Below are positions 21,744 to 30,327 of a DNA stretch of 57,570 nucleotides, in pieces. Below the pieces are notes generated by a model. The model had not been told where the DNA came from. It did no database searches and saw only the letters and a list, made by a program, of their open reading frames with translations. The number at the start of each line of letters is the position of its first letter. Positions within the stretch are counted from its first letter, which is position 1. The DNA is from Candidatus Woesearchaeota archaeon (GTDB lineage Archaea; Nanobdellota; Nanobdellia; Woesearchaeales; DSVV01), in the NCBI GenBank assembly GCA_016214075.1, contig JACRPI010000027.1, positions 1-57,570 of the forward strand, written 5' to 3'. The translations under genes were made by a program, and so were the position numbers.

Positions 21744-23195
21744 ATGTCCAAACCTGAACAAAACAACAAAGGCATCACTGTCAAAAAAGAAGAAAATATG
21801 CCAGAATGGTATGAACAAGTCCTTCTCAAAAGCGAAATGGCGGAACATGCGCCAATAAAAGGATGCATGGTCATTAGACCAGGAGCCTACGCGATCTGGC
21901 AGGCGATCCAAGATTATTTCAATCCCGTGATGGCAAAGTACGGCGTCAAAAACGCGTACTTCCCAATGTTCATTCCAGAATCCTTTTTTCAGCGGGAAGC
22001 GACGCACGCGAAAGGATTCAAAGCAGAAGTCGCGTGGGTAGAAGCGAGAGGAGAAGACAAACAACGGTACGCGATCCGACCAACATCTGAAACAATTATG
22101 TACGATACATTTTCACACTGGATCAGAAGCTGGAGGGATCTTCCATTAAAAATAAACCAATGGTGTAATATCTGTAGATGGGAAGTGCAAGACTGCAAAC
22201 TCTTTTTGAGATCGAGAGAATTCCTATGGCAAGAAGGCCATTGTGTCTATGAAACAGAACAGGAATGCGATAAAGAAGCAAAAGAGTATCTCAATGAATA
22301 CAAAAAACTTTGCGAAGAACTCCTCGCAATCCCTGTTGTGACAGGAAGAAAAACAGAGAAAGAAAAATTCGCGGGCGCAAAGACAACCTATACTATTGAA
22401 ACACTCATGCCAGATGGCAAAGCGCTCCAATGCGGAACATCGCATAATTTAGGACAAGGGTTTGCGAAAGCGTTCAACATCAGTTTCAAGAATAAAGAAA
22501 TGAAAGACGAATTGCCATGGCAAGGATCATGGGGAATTTCTACACGCTTAATCGGCGCGATAGTGATGATGCACAGCGATGATAAAGGATTGGTGCTTCC
22601 CCCAAAGATCACGGCAACACAAGTAGTCATTGTTCCAATTCTTTTCGAAGACAGCAAAGAAAAAGTGTTGAAAGCAGCAGAAAAGATTGTTCATGATTTA
22701 GAAAAAGAAGGGATCAAAGTCAAACTAGATGACAGAACAGAATATTCTCCTGGTTGGAAATTCAATGAGTGGGAAATGAAAGGAGTTCCACTCCGAATTG
22801 AAATAGGGCCAAAAGATTTGGAAAAAAAGCACTGCATTGTCGCGCATAGACATACAGGAAAGAAAGAGATTGTTCAACTCACTGATATCAAGAAAGAAAT
22901 TCCAAAAGCGTTAGAAAACATGCAAGCGGAATTGTTTACAAAAGCAGAAAAGCATCTGAAAGAGAATACCGGCCACGCGACAAACTGGGATGAGTTTGTC
23001 AAAGCAATCAAAAACAAAAAATGGGTTAAAGTGTATTTCCATGAAGACGAACAAGCGGAATTAGAAATAAAAGAAAAAACATCCGGTGTCACGAGCAGAT
23101 GCATTCCATTAGACAGTCCTGTTCCAAAAGGGAAAAAATGTTTCTATTCGGGCAAAGACGCGACGATTGAAGTTCTTTTTGCGAGGAATTATTGA
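21744..23195 (+). CDS. proS: Prolyl-tRNA synthetase (archaeal/eukaryotic type)
   Basis: 483 residues, the usual length of the archaeal short form without the bacterial editing insertion. Class II motifs: motif 2 around INQWCNICRWEVQDCKLFLRSREF (near 133-157) and motif 3 GTSHNLGQGFAKAF plus GSWGISTRLIGAIVMMH. The anticodon-binding domain (VVIVPILFEDSKEKVLKAAE) and the C-terminal zinc-binding-like domain ending with Tyr (RNY) are typical. It charges tRNA-Pro. The residue after the catalytic core, REFLWQEGH, is the proline-binding TxE/WQEGH motif. Confidence 0.96.
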   Translation: MSKPEQNNKGITVKKEENMPEWYEQVLLKSEMAEHAPIKGCMVIRPGAYAIWQAIQDYFNPVMAKYGVKNAYFPMFIPESFFQREATHAKGFKAEVAWVEARGEDKQRYAIRPTSETIMYDTFSHWIRSWRDLPLKINQWCNICRWEVQDCKLFLRSREFLWQEGHCVYETEQECDKEAKEYLNEYKKLCEELLAIPVVTGRKTEKEKFAGAKTTYTIETLMPDGKALQCGTSHNLGQGFAKAFNISFKNKEMKDELPWQGSWGISTRLIGAIVMMHSDDKGLVLPPKITATQVVIVPILFEDSKEKVLKAAEKIVHDLEKEGIKVKLDDRTEYSPGWKFNEWEMKGVPLRIEIGPKDLEKKHCIVAHRHTGKKEIVQLTDIKKEIPKALENMQAELFTKAEKHLKENTGHATNWDEFVKAIKNKKWVKVYFHEDEQAELEIKEKTSGVTSRCIPLDSPVPKGKKCFYSGKDATIEVLFARNY

Positions 23196-23221
23196 ATTCT
23201 TTTTATTGAGAACGTTAAAAT

Positions 23222-23980
23222 TCATTTCCACATCTTGAGCGCGTCTTCTTCCATAAAGTGTAAATTCCCTGGCACAATCAAACAATGCATTTGCGCGCCA
23301 AAATCAGCTGAAAGAAGTTCTTGGCAAGTTCCTGCTTTCACTGTCGCGGTTTCTGAACCAGCGCGAGCAACACCAACACAGAGAGTTTCTTTTGTAAAAA
23401 TAGTTTCATGTCTTTTCTCTTCAATGGTCAAAAGAATCTGTAACGCTTCATTGATCGTCATAAATTTCTGTTGATCCCATTTAATATCGAGCAACACAAG
23501 GGTGTGCAATCCGTTTTTTTTGTTCTGAGAAATAACATCATACGCGGTTTCTGGTTGAAAGTTTTCTTCAGGATAAGGCACTGAGGTTGTTTTTCCAAAT
23601 TTATACAGCTGTAACCCCGTAATTCCAACAGCAGTGAGAATAGATGCGTTGTTGGTGATTGTTACTTTGATACCTTCTTGTTTCGCGCGCATCATTAAAT
23701 CCAAATGTGTTGTCGCGGAGAAGGGATCTCCAACAACGAGAAACGCGACATCGCCAATGCGAGCGTTCTGTAAGATTTCATTCTCATCTCCTTCAACAAG
23801 TTCTCTGTGCGCAAGATGAATTTGCTTGTTGTAAAATTTCGCAAGATCATGAAAGCTGCAGTTCAAACGAGAAGTATAGCACTCTAAGTACACAATGTCT
23901 GCTTTCTGCACCAATTCCATTCCTTTGATGGTGATGTCTTTTTCAGAATCTAAACCAATGCCGATGATGTGGAGAGTCAT
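23222..23980 (-). CDS. dphB: Diphthine synthase
   Basis: 252 residues. MTLHIIGIGLDSEKDITIKG opens a tetrapyrrole-methylase fold; VVGDPFSATTHLDLMMRA near residue 80 and the ITNNASILTAVGITGLQLYKFG block are diagnostic. It methylates the modified histidine of elongation factor 2 during diphthamide formation, which is restricted to archaea and eukaryotes. It abuts the PIN-like gene upstream by four bases, suggesting one transcript. Confidence 0.94.
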   Translation of the reverse strand: MTLHIIGIGLDSEKDITIKGMELVQKADIVYLECYTSRLNCSFHDLAKFYNKQIHLAHRELVEGDENEILQNARIGDVAFLVVGDPFSATTHLDLMMRAKQEGIKVTITNNASILTAVGITGLQLYKFGKTTSVPYPEENFQPETAYDVISQNKKNGLHTLVLLDIKWDQQKFMTINEALQILLTIEEKRHETIFTKETLCVGVARAGSETATVKAGTCQELLSADFGAQMHCLIVPGNLHFMEEDALKMWK

Positions 23981-23984
23981 TTTA

Positions 23985-24947
23985 TTATCCTCTTGAAGAA
24001 GCTGTATTTAAAGTAATAGACTGTCGTAAATAAATTAAATCAGCAATATCTCGATCAACGGAAAAAATACCGACACGCGAAGGGGCGTATCCCATTGCAG
24101 GAAGAAGACCATATGAAGCAAGAACAAGCTTTCGATCAGTAGCATTATGACCCTTATATTCTTTGTGAAATTTTTGTTTAATTTGTTCTTTTGTATAGCC
24201 CTCGCGAACCTTTCCTAAAAACCAAGGACAAATACTGCGTAAATATGAATCAACAATTCTCCCTTTCTCTGACAAAACGCGTCCACGAAGTGTTGTTCTA
24301 AAACGTGGCATATCAAGAGAACCAACATAGCGAAGATTAAGAACAGCAGTATCATAAGAAGACATAAATTCCAGTTTCAGATCTTTAACACATTGTTGTG
24401 CAGCTATAAATGCTGGAGAAGAATATTCACTTTGTGGCCGACCATCGATGATATGCTGTGTTATTATCTGAGATGTTCCTGGTCTATTTTTTACATTTGG
24501 TAGTTTTAAAGCAGCGTGTAATCCTGCAAACAAAATATCAAAATGGTGATCAACAAGCGTTTCAACAACACCCTTCCCAATTCCTTTAGAAAGTTCACGA
24601 AGAAGCGCGGATTCAGAAGAAAGAGGAGTCCCTGTTGTTTTTACATCCAAAACATGTCCGTGTTCTTGAAGAGAAACATAGACCGATGAAATAAAGCGAG
24701 AAGGACCTTTCGAAAGAACGGTATAAGCGAGAGTATGTTCAACTTCCTCAACAACACCTTGAATAGTAAATAAAGGAATACCACTTTGTTCAAAAAGTTC
24801 TAAGGCAGGAGCAAGTTCTTCTCGTAAAAGAACAGATGTATCAAGAACTAACGCATCTAACCCTTTAACATTCGTTCGTGAGTTACACAACTGTACAGCA
24901 CGAACAGTTCTATTAAAATCTAAACCTTCATAGTTAACAGTAATCAT
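23985..24947 (-). CDS. PIN-like domain protein
   Basis: 320 residues from the ATG at 24947; a longer frame to 25058 has no family-like sequence. Near residue 29 the strand DALVLDTSVLLRE carries the first Asp/Thr-Ser of PIN nucleases, EVEH (near 65) gives an acid, and the end contains GIFSVDRDIADLIYLRQ, the late Asp-x-D/D pattern. The middle (70-250) is a large insertion of unknown fold. A divergent PIN-family RNase or RNA-processing factor is likely, activity unproven. It follows the same strand as dphB. Confidence 0.55.
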   Translation of the reverse strand: MITVNYEGLDFNRTVRAVQLCNSRTNVKGLDALVLDTSVLLREELAPALELFEQSGIPLFTIQGVVEEVEHTLAYTVLSKGPSRFISSVYVSLQEHGHVLDVKTTGTPLSSESALLRELSKGIGKGVVETLVDHHFDILFAGLHAALKLPNVKNRPGTSQIITQHIIDGRPQSEYSSPAFIAAQQCVKDLKLEFMSSYDTAVLNLRYVGSLDMPRFRTTLRGRVLSEKGRIVDSYLRSICPWFLGKVREGYTKEQIKQKFHKEYKGHNATDRKLVLASYGLLPAMGYAPSRVGIFSVDRDIADLIYLRQSITLNTASSRG

Positions 24948-25123
24948 ATTCAGAGAAAAACAGAACTTCATTTTAAAAGATTGTGACGAAAATCTGGATA
25001 TTCTTTGTTTAGGGAGATAATAGAGAAAAGTAAAAATAATAATAGATTGCGTAGACAAACAAGGTTCTTCTAGTGCGTGTAAACGCCCCTACTCCTAGTA
25101 AGAATCGACAAGCAAAAGCCAAC

Positions 25124-25155
25124 TGTCAGGGGGACCCATTGCCGCGGCAATGGGG
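25124..25155. repeat. Dispersed hairpin repeat, family C, copy 1
   Basis: TGTCAGGGGGACCCATTGC followed by GCAATGGGGT with CCGC... pairing forms a near-perfect palindrome CCCATTGCCG/CGGCAATGGG. The same 19-base start occurs at 39884-39902 with a different loop (ACAGAAGT). Both copies lie in gene-free spacers next to GCAAA-rich sequence. Confidence 0.65.
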
Positions 25156-25171
25156 TATTATTGAATTGTAA

Positions 25172-25328
25172 AAAGAAACTGATTATAAAAAACCAAAGAG
25201 ATGGTAAAAAAACGAGAAAAAACAAACCCAATCCCCAAAGGGGAGGCCTTCATGAATTGTTAGTTGGGGGTGTAGGAACATGAAGGCCAGAATGTATCAC
25301 ACAGGGGTGTGATTTGGACTTCTGGTGC
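25172..25328 (-). terminator. Structured 3' region and terminator of ftsZ2
   Basis: Downstream of the ftsZ2 stop on the minus strand: GTGC/GCAC around the stop codon, CCAGAA...TTCTGG enclosing ATCACAC/GTGTGAT, a 10-bp stem GGCCTTCATG/CATGAAGGCC with a 24-base loop, then TCCCC/GGGGA followed by TTGGGTTTGTTTTTT. The last hairpin plus T-run looks like a transcript end. The ordered set of stems could also be a small structured RNA. Confidence 0.5.
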
Positions 25329-26396
25329 TTAATGCACAATTTCTATGCCGAGTTCGTCGTTAAACACAGGGTGTTCTCGCGGCGTTTCTTTCGCGCGTTG
25401 CGAAGATTTCCCAAGAACCCAAGGTGATTTAACTCCGGTCATGATCGTCATGACAGTAACTTTTCCTTTCATGTCATCAGTGATTCGTGTTCCCCAGATG
25501 CAGTTTGCGTTTTCATCCATGCTTTCTGTGACAAGCTCACCAACTTGATTGACTTCTTCTAATGTCAAGTCTGGACCGCCATGCACGTGGATTAACGCGC
25601 CTGTCGCTCCTTCGTAGCTTACTTCAAGCAATGGGTTGCTCAATGCGCCGCGAACAGCTTCTTCAACTCTGTTGTTTGTGTCAGACGCGCCAACACCGAT
25701 AACAGCGACGCCGCCATTGGTCATGATTGCTTTGACATCCGCAAAGTCAAGGTTGACAAGGGATGGTATTGAGATTGTTTCAACAATTCCTTTGATCATC
25801 ACTGCGATCAATTCATTCGCGACAGCGAACGCTTGTTGAATTGGCAAGTTTCCCGCGATCTGGACGAGTCTATTGTTGTCAATGACAATAACAGTGTCAG
25901 AAACTTCGCGGAGTTGTTGTAAACCAAATTCTGCTTTTTCAACACGAGCGCGTTCAATTTTAAATGGCATGGTCACTGTTCCAATAACAATCGCGCCAAG
26001 ATCTTTTGCGACCTTACCGACAATTGGTGCTGAACCTGTTCCTGTTCCACCGCCCATTCCCGCGCAGACAAAAACCATGTCTGCTCCGTTGAGGCATTCT
26101 TTGATTTCTTGAATAGATTCTTTCGCGGATTCTGCTCCTTTCTGAGGAAAGCCGCCGCAGCCAAGACCGCGAGTGATGTCTTTACCGATCAGAAATTTTT
26201 TGTCAGCAGAAGTAATCTGAAGATGTTGTACGTCAGTGTTGCACGCGAAAATTTCCGCGCCTTTGACTTGCTTTTTGTGCAGCCAGCTGACCATATTATT
26301 GCCTGCGCCACCGCAGCCAATTACTTTAATATTTGCAAAGCCTACAGTTTTTGCGGGCATTTGTTGTTCCAACGCGTTTTTTACCAAAAAGTCCAT
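25329..26396 (-). CDS. ftsZ2: Cell division GTPase FtsZ, second paralogue (FtsZ2-like)
   Basis: 355 residues. [20 protein letters not shown] opens the GTPase fold, [10 protein letters not shown] is the tubulin signature and [11 protein letters not shown] the T7 loop. It lacks the long N-terminal extension of the other copy and ends ELGIEIVH. Archaea commonly carry FtsZ1 and FtsZ2 with distinct roles in ring assembly and constriction. The start at 26396 is fixed by GAGGGG seven bases upstream; a further upstream frame to 26450 is untypical. The promoter TATATAAAC on the minus strand near 26498 gives a leader of about 75 bases. Confidence 0.95.
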   Translation of the reverse strand: MDFLVKNALEQQMPAKTVGFANIKVIGCGGAGNNMVSWLHKKQVKGAEIFACNTDVQHLQITSADKKFLIGKDITRGLGCGGFPQKGAESAKESIQEIKECLNGADMVFVCAGMGGGTGTGSAPIVGKVAKDLGAIVIGTVTMPFKIERARVEKAEFGLQQLREVSDTVIVIDNNRLVQIAGNLPIQQAFAVANELIAVMIKGIVETISIPSLVNLDFADVKAIMTNGGVAVIGVGASDTNNRVEEAVRGALSNPLLEVSYEGATGALIHVHGGPDLTLEEVNQVGELVTESMDENANCIWGTRITDDMKGKVTVMTIMTGVKSPWVLGKSSQRAKETPREHPVFNDELGIEIVH

Positions 26397-26450
26397 GTTC
26401 AACCCCTCTTTTCCTCTTTTTTTTGTTTTCGCTGAAGCACCAGCAACCAC

Positions 26451-26788
26451 ACCTTTCGAAAAGTCAGCGCGATTGCGGAGTTGACACTATTTCGAAAAGT
26501 TTATATAGTACTTCAACTATTAATTTTCTTAGAACACGTTGATTGTTTGCGCCAACAAACAATTATTTTTCATAATTGCAAAATGCTTCGTTTGATTTTC
26601 GCCAAAAAGTCAAATGAAGACAAATCTTTTTTTCTAATGATCTCACAAAATAACTAAGTGGACTTATGATCAAACTTCTATATAAAGCTTTCGAATTTGA
26701 GGGAATTAGTGTAGGTAAAGTGTATACTGAGAGAGGGCTGGATGAGAATTAATTCTGGAATTGTGAAGAAATAAAAAAATAATTAATA
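26451..26788. promoter_or_regulatory. Gene-free spacer with ftsZ2 promoter and an orphan rightward promoter
   Basis: The ftsZ2 TATA box (TATATAAAC on minus) lies near 26498 and the hairpin TTGTTTG/CAAACAA near 26545. A rightward CTATATAAAGC box at 26681-26691 has no plus-strand gene below it, only a 10-codon frame (MRINSGIVKK, 26742 on), so it may drive a small RNA. No other features are seen. Confidence 0.35.
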
Positions 26789-27088
26789 TTAATAACCATC
26801 ACAGGTTTCTGTGGTAACACAACAATTGCACAGTGCACAAAATGGTCGATTAGGGTTATCGCAGGTTGGAGTTTCTGTTCCTTTCCCAACAGTTGCAGTT
26901 CCTGATACTTGCTGTCCAGATGATGTTTCAACAAGACCAGCGGCGTCATCCTTTGCTTTGAGTTTAATATACGCTTGCCCAGTCATATTTTCTGAGATCC
27001 CTGCACCCATCAACAACACTAAAATTCCCACTGCCGCGACAACACCAACAATCGCGACAATATACATACTTGCTTTTTTTTCATCCAT
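26789..27088 (-). CDS. Single-pass small membrane protein (GQA family)
   Basis: 99 residues. The N-terminus MDEKKASMYIVAIVGVVAAVG gives one helix (8-28), then NMTGQAYIKL, the family motif, and a Cys tail (CDNPNRPFCALCNCCVTTETC). GAGGTG ribosome binding site before the ATG. Next to a paralogue at 27112. Extracellular disulfide domain likely; function unknown. Confidence 0.65.
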   Translation of the reverse strand: MDEKKASMYIVAIVGVVAAVGILVLLMGAGISENMTGQAYIKLKAKDDAAGLVETSSGQQVSGTATVGKGTETPTCDNPNRPFCALCNCCVTTETCDGY

Positions 27089-27111
27089 TGTTTACACCTC
27101 TTTTTTTAAGA

Positions 27112-27381
27112 TTACGCACAACAAACAGGATTCCCCTTACTGTCACGGCAAGTACCAGTACAATCAGGCATATAAGAGTCTGTAGATTCAACGCTTCCCG
27201 AAGTTGTTGATTTTGCGGTAATATCGACACTTTTCATGTTCAATTTAATATACCCTTGTCCTGTCATATCACCTGACACCATATTTATGCCACTATTCAA
27301 AATTAAAACAACGATTCCGACAATTGCGACAATCGCAACAATTGCGAGCAAATACACATTTGTTTGTTCTGTTTTTACCAC
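27112..27381 (-). CDS. Single-pass small membrane protein (GQA family), GTG start
   Basis: 89 residues. Helix YLLAIVAIVAIVGIVVLIL followed by DMTGQGYIKLN and a short tail with four Cys (MPDCTGTCRDSKGNPVCCA). The start is GTG at 27381 preceded by GAGGTG. Tandem paralogue of 26789. The helix is nearly the same as that of the gene at 29731. Confidence 0.65.
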   Translation of the reverse strand: MVKTEQTNVYLLAIVAIVAIVGIVVLILNSGINMVSGDMTGQGYIKLNMKSVDITAKSTTSGSVESTDSYMPDCTGTCRDSKGNPVCCA

Positions 27382-27392
27382 AAGAGCACCTC

Positions 27393-28082
27393 TTATTCTT
27401 TCTTCCCAGTCAATTTTCCCCAGAGTGATTTTCCTTTTTCAACGCCTTTCGCGAGCAACTTATTTGTTCCTTCATCAACAGCCGCGATTGTTTCGCGAAC
27501 ATGTTTCTCGATAACAGGGGATGGTTCCGCGATAACAAGCGGGAATGTTCTGATTCTGTTTCCGTATCGTTCAATGTAGGAAAATGTTTCAAGAATGTAT
27601 TTTGGTGGCCGTGGCGGAATTTCGTCTGGATATCCCAGCGTAATAATAACTTCAGGTCGCGCGTATTCAGGAACACCGCAGATGGATTTCATCGCTTCTT
27701 CGTCAAACGCGCCGATCCAGCATGCGCCTAATCCAAAATGGTGCGCGGCGAGAAGCATGTTCATTGCGGCCGCTGCTGCGTGTTGGACAGAATATAATCG
27801 TTCACCGCGAATACCGTAGAATTGTTTTGATCGTTTGATATCCACGCAGATAACGATGTGTGTTGGCGCGGCTTCCATCCAGTATTGCTGCAAACACGCT
27901 TCCGCGATTTGCGCGCGTTTTCCTTTATCCTGCACAATAATGAAACGATAATCCTGAATGTTTCCCGCGGTTGGCGCAGCCATTCCCGCTTCAACAACTC
28001 GTCCTACTTTTTCAAACTCGACAGGAATATCCTGATATTTACGAATAGAACGACGAGTGTGAATACATTCCATGACATCCAT
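27393..28082 (-). CDS. Nitroreductase-family flavoprotein
   Basis: 229 residues. CIHTRRSIRKYQDIPVEFE (FMN-binding Arg and Ser) at the start, AGMAAPTAGNIQDYRFIIV near 33, AAAAAMNMLLAAHHFGLGACWIGAF near 103-127 and VIITLGYPDE near 146 mark the FMN-dependent nitroreductase fold. Substrates are unknown; the family includes NAD(P)H-dependent reductases and dehalogenases. A short C-terminal extension (180-229) is Lys/Glu rich. Its first codons and promoter are duplicated 1.4 kb to the right. Leaderless: TTATATAC lies about 25 bases before the ATG. Confidence 0.85.
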   Translation of the reverse strand: MDVMECIHTRRSIRKYQDIPVEFEKVGRVVEAGMAAPTAGNIQDYRFIIVQDKGKRAQIAEACLQQYWMEAAPTHIVICVDIKRSKQFYGIRGERLYSVQHAAAAAMNMLLAAHHFGLGACWIGAFDEEAMKSICGVPEYARPEVIITLGYPDEIPPRPPKYILETFSYIERYGNRIRTFPLVIAEPSPVIEKHVRETIAAVDEGTNKLLAKGVEKGKSLWGKLTGKKE

Positions 28083-28118
28083 GAAGAGTTTTTATGAGAA
28101 ATAAGTATATAAGCTTTG
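28044..28118. repeat. 75-bp direct repeat, intact copy (nitroreductase start and promoter)
   Basis: This segment covers the first 13 codons of the nitroreductase and its promoter. It recurs at 29498-29666, where it is split by a 94-base insertion. The two copies flank the AAA-ATPase gene. Confidence 0.85.
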
Positions 28119-28171
28119 TGATGGCATATTTACTATGATGGAGTTTTTCATATCACTTTTGTCTTCTTTGA

Positions 28172-28225
28172 ATACTAACTAGCAATGATAACATTTATAT
28201 AATAGTACTAACTGCTAGTTAGTAT
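28172..28225 (+). promoter_or_regulatory. Promoter with inverted-repeat operator of the ATPase gene
   Basis: ATACTAACTAGCA (28172-28184) is the perfect complement of TGCTAGTTAGTAT (28213-28225), which overlaps the ATG. The TATA box TTTATATAA sits between the arms. A further ACTAACT/AGTTAGT pairing lies next to the start codon. The unit ACTAACT occurs three times, suggesting an operator or a hairpin masking the start. Confidence 0.5.
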
Positions 28226-29480
28226 GATAAGCAAAGAGATATTACGGCAGGTTGTTGCAAAACAAAAAAAAGAAACATCTCCTAAACCAGGATCTATACG
28301 GAGGGAGCTATTGGATAAAATACTCCCTTATTTTAGTGATGAAAGGATAATTATCTTAACAGGAGTGCGGAGGTGTGGAAAATCAACGTTGCTTAAGCAG
28401 ATAATGGAAAGTAAAGCAAACTGGTGTTATGTCAATTTTGAAGATGAGCGGTTGTTAGATTTTAGAGCACAGGATTTTGAAATGCTCAATGAAGTGCTTA
28501 TAGAGATGTATGGTTCTTGCAAGACATATTTTTTTGATGAAGTACAGAATGTTGAGAAGTTTGAGACTTTTGTACGGCGGTTACAGGATGATGGTAAAAA
28601 AGTAATCATAACTGGATCCAATGCGTCGTTGTTGAGCAAAGAATTTGGCACCAGGCTCACCGGTCGATACAAGGCATTTGAAGTGTATCCTTTTTCATTT
28701 CATGAATTTTTAGATTTTAAGAATATCTCTGTTGATAAGAGTGCTTTTTATCATACAGAAAAAAAGGTTCAGCTCATTCGTCTTTTTGAAGAATATATGC
28801 TCTCTGGAGGACTTCCAGAATATCTTAAAAACAAAGATAAAGAATATGTACGAACTGTCTATGAGAATATCCTTTACAAAGATATTATAACGCGATATGC
28901 TATAAAAAGGGAAAAAATCCTCAAAGAGCTTGTGAATATTCTCGCAACAAATGCGGCGTCGCCGTTCACCTATAACTCTTTGAAAAAAACATTAGGTCTT
29001 TCAAACGCTATTACAGTAAAAGAATATATCTCTTATTTAAGCAATTCTTATCTTTTCTTTGAACTTTTAAAATCTTCTTACTCTGTAAAACAGCAGCTTG
29101 CGTCTCCGAGAAAGATATATATGATAGATTCTGCATTCAATAATGTGTGTGGGTTAAATTTTACGCCAAATAAAGGGCGTAATATGGAGAACGCGGTGTT
29201 TATTGCGTTAAAAAGAACAGGGGAAGATGTCTTTTATTATTCGGATAAAACAGAATGTGATTTTATAGTGAAGGAGGGGTCAAAAATAAGTATGGCAATA
29301 CAAGTCTGCTATGCGATTAATGACACAAATAAGGAGCGAGAAATACGTGGATTATTAGATGCGTTGCATGCATTTAGGTTAAAAGAAGGATTTATATTTA
29401 CCTTTGAGCAAAAAGACGAATTTGAAAGAGAAGGGAAGAAAATTAAGATTATTCCTGCATGTATGTGGATGCTGAACTAA
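28224..29480 (+). CDS. AAA-type ATPase with DUF4143-like C-terminal domain
   Basis: 418 residues. Walker A is GVRRCGKSTLLKQI near residue 46, Walker B KTYFFDEVQNVEKFETF near 100, and the sensor region VIITGSNASLLSKEFGTRLTGRY near 129. The C-terminal half (LSNSYLFFELLKSSYSVKQ ... ENAVFIALKR) with DVFYYSDKTECDFIV matches DUF4143, a PD-(D/E)xK-like domain. Such ATPases are abundant and patchily distributed in prokaryotes, often in mobile islands; function is unknown. It lies between direct repeats of the nitroreductase leader, indicating insertion. Confidence 0.88.
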   Translation: MISKEILRQVVAKQKKETSPKPGSIRRELLDKILPYFSDERIIILTGVRRCGKSTLLKQIMESKANWCYVNFEDERLLDFRAQDFEMLNEVLIEMYGSCKTYFFDEVQNVEKFETFVRRLQDDGKKVIITGSNASLLSKEFGTRLTGRYKAFEVYPFSFHEFLDFKNISVDKSAFYHTEKKVQLIRLFEEYMLSGGLPEYLKNKDKEYVRTVYENILYKDIITRYAIKREKILKELVNILATNAASPFTYNSLKKTLGLSNAITVKEYISYLSNSYLFFELLKSSYSVKQQLASPRKIYMIDSAFNNVCGLNFTPNKGRNMENAVFIALKRTGEDVFYYSDKTECDFIVKEGSKISMAIQVCYAINDTNKEREIRGLLDALHAFRLKEGFIFTFEQKDEFEREGKKIKIIPACMWMLN

Positions 29481-29497
29481 TTGTTTTTCTATTTCCT

Positions 29498-29666
29498 AAT
29501 AGAACGACGAGTGTGAATATAGTGAAAGACACAAATATTCAAACAAAGAATATGTCTTTCACTATTCAGCAAAAGTGGTTTCAAATGTTCGAAAATTAAC
29601 CACTTTTGCTATACATTCCATGACATCCATGAAGAGTTTTTATGAGAAATAAGTATATAAGCTTTG
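29498..29666 (-). pseudogene. Duplicated nitroreductase 5' end, interrupted
   Basis: A copy of the first nitroreductase codons and the promoter (75 bp, identical on inspection), broken after GAATA by a 94-base insertion (29520-29613). It has no downstream coding sequence and is non-functional as a gene. Confidence 0.8.
29520..29613. mobile_element. 94-bp two-hairpin mini-insertion
   Basis: Comparison with the uninterrupted copy at 28044-28118 defines the insertion exactly. It consists of hairpin one TAGTGAAAGACA/TGTCTTTCACTA (with an inner ATATTC/GAATAT), then TCA, then hairpin two GCAAAAGTGGTT/AACCACTTTTGC, and leaves an ATA duplication at the target. No coding capacity. It looks like a MITE or similar folded mobile DNA. 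Confidence 0.75.
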
Positions 29667-29730
29667 CTGAAAATGAAAAAAATGAAAGAAGGACATAGAA
29701 AGAAGAAAATAAGAAGAGTTATCTCTTCTG

Positions 29731-29970
29731 TTAATTATTGATTACTTTCATGCTCTGATAGGGCACACAGTTCCCCCCAAAGCAAGTTTCATCTATTTTG
29801 CATGCAGTTTTACACTTTTTATACGCTTCCCCAGTCAAATCCCCTGCATCATCACTATTTAACGAAACGCTTCCTGCTCCGCTGTTCAAAATCAACACGA
29901 CTATTCCTACAATCGCGACAATCGCAACGATGGATAATAAATACAAATTTGTTTTTTGTTCTTTAGCCAT
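29731..29970 (-). CDS. Single-pass small membrane protein (GQA/GEA family)
   Basis: 79 residues from the ATG after GAGGTG at 29970. Helix YLLSIVAIVAIVGIVVLIL, then DLTGEAYKKCK and a Cys-containing tail (CKTACKIDETCFGGNC). Close paralogue of 27112. A longer frame upstream has no such signals. Confidence 0.65.
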   Translation of the reverse strand: MAKEQKTNLYLLSIVAIVAIVGIVVLILNSGAGSVSLNSDDAGDLTGEAYKKCKTACKIDETCFGGNCVPYQSMKVINN

Positions 29971-29995
29971 TATGACACCTCTTTTTTTAAAATAT

Positions 29996-30247
29996 TCATT
30001 CTTGTGTCGGGCAAACAACTGCGCCAGTACCGCAGTATAAACTGCCATCATCACAAGCAGTGCAATCTTCAACATTCCACGACTTCAATCCTGAAGAACC
30101 AAGACTCACAGTCTTCGCGGAATACGCTTCTCCTGCTAAATCGCTGGAAGAACCTGCTGCGTTCATTATCAAAACAACAACAGCGACAAAGCCAACAATT
30201 CCTACTAACGCTAAAAGATATGTATTTGTTTTATCCTCTTTTCCCAT
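29996..30247 (-). CDS. Single-pass small membrane protein (GEA family)
   Basis: 83 residues. Helix YLLALVGIVGFVAVVVLIM, then DLAGEAYSAK and a tail with four Cys (EDCTACDDGSLYCGTGAVVC). GAGGTG precedes the ATG. It lies 25 bases upstream of the paralogue at 29731 and is probably co-transcribed from a TTTATATA promoter near 30297. Confidence 0.65.
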   Translation of the reverse strand: MGKEDKTNTYLLALVGIVGFVAVVVLIMNAAGSSSDLAGEAYSAKTVSLGSSGLKSWNVEDCTACDDGSLYCGTGAVVCPTQE

Positions 30248-30327
30248 AATAACACCTCATTTTGAAAATGACTTACATCTTTCCAGTCATTTTTCTATAT
30301 AAACCTTTGGGTTTTCGAAAGAAAATG

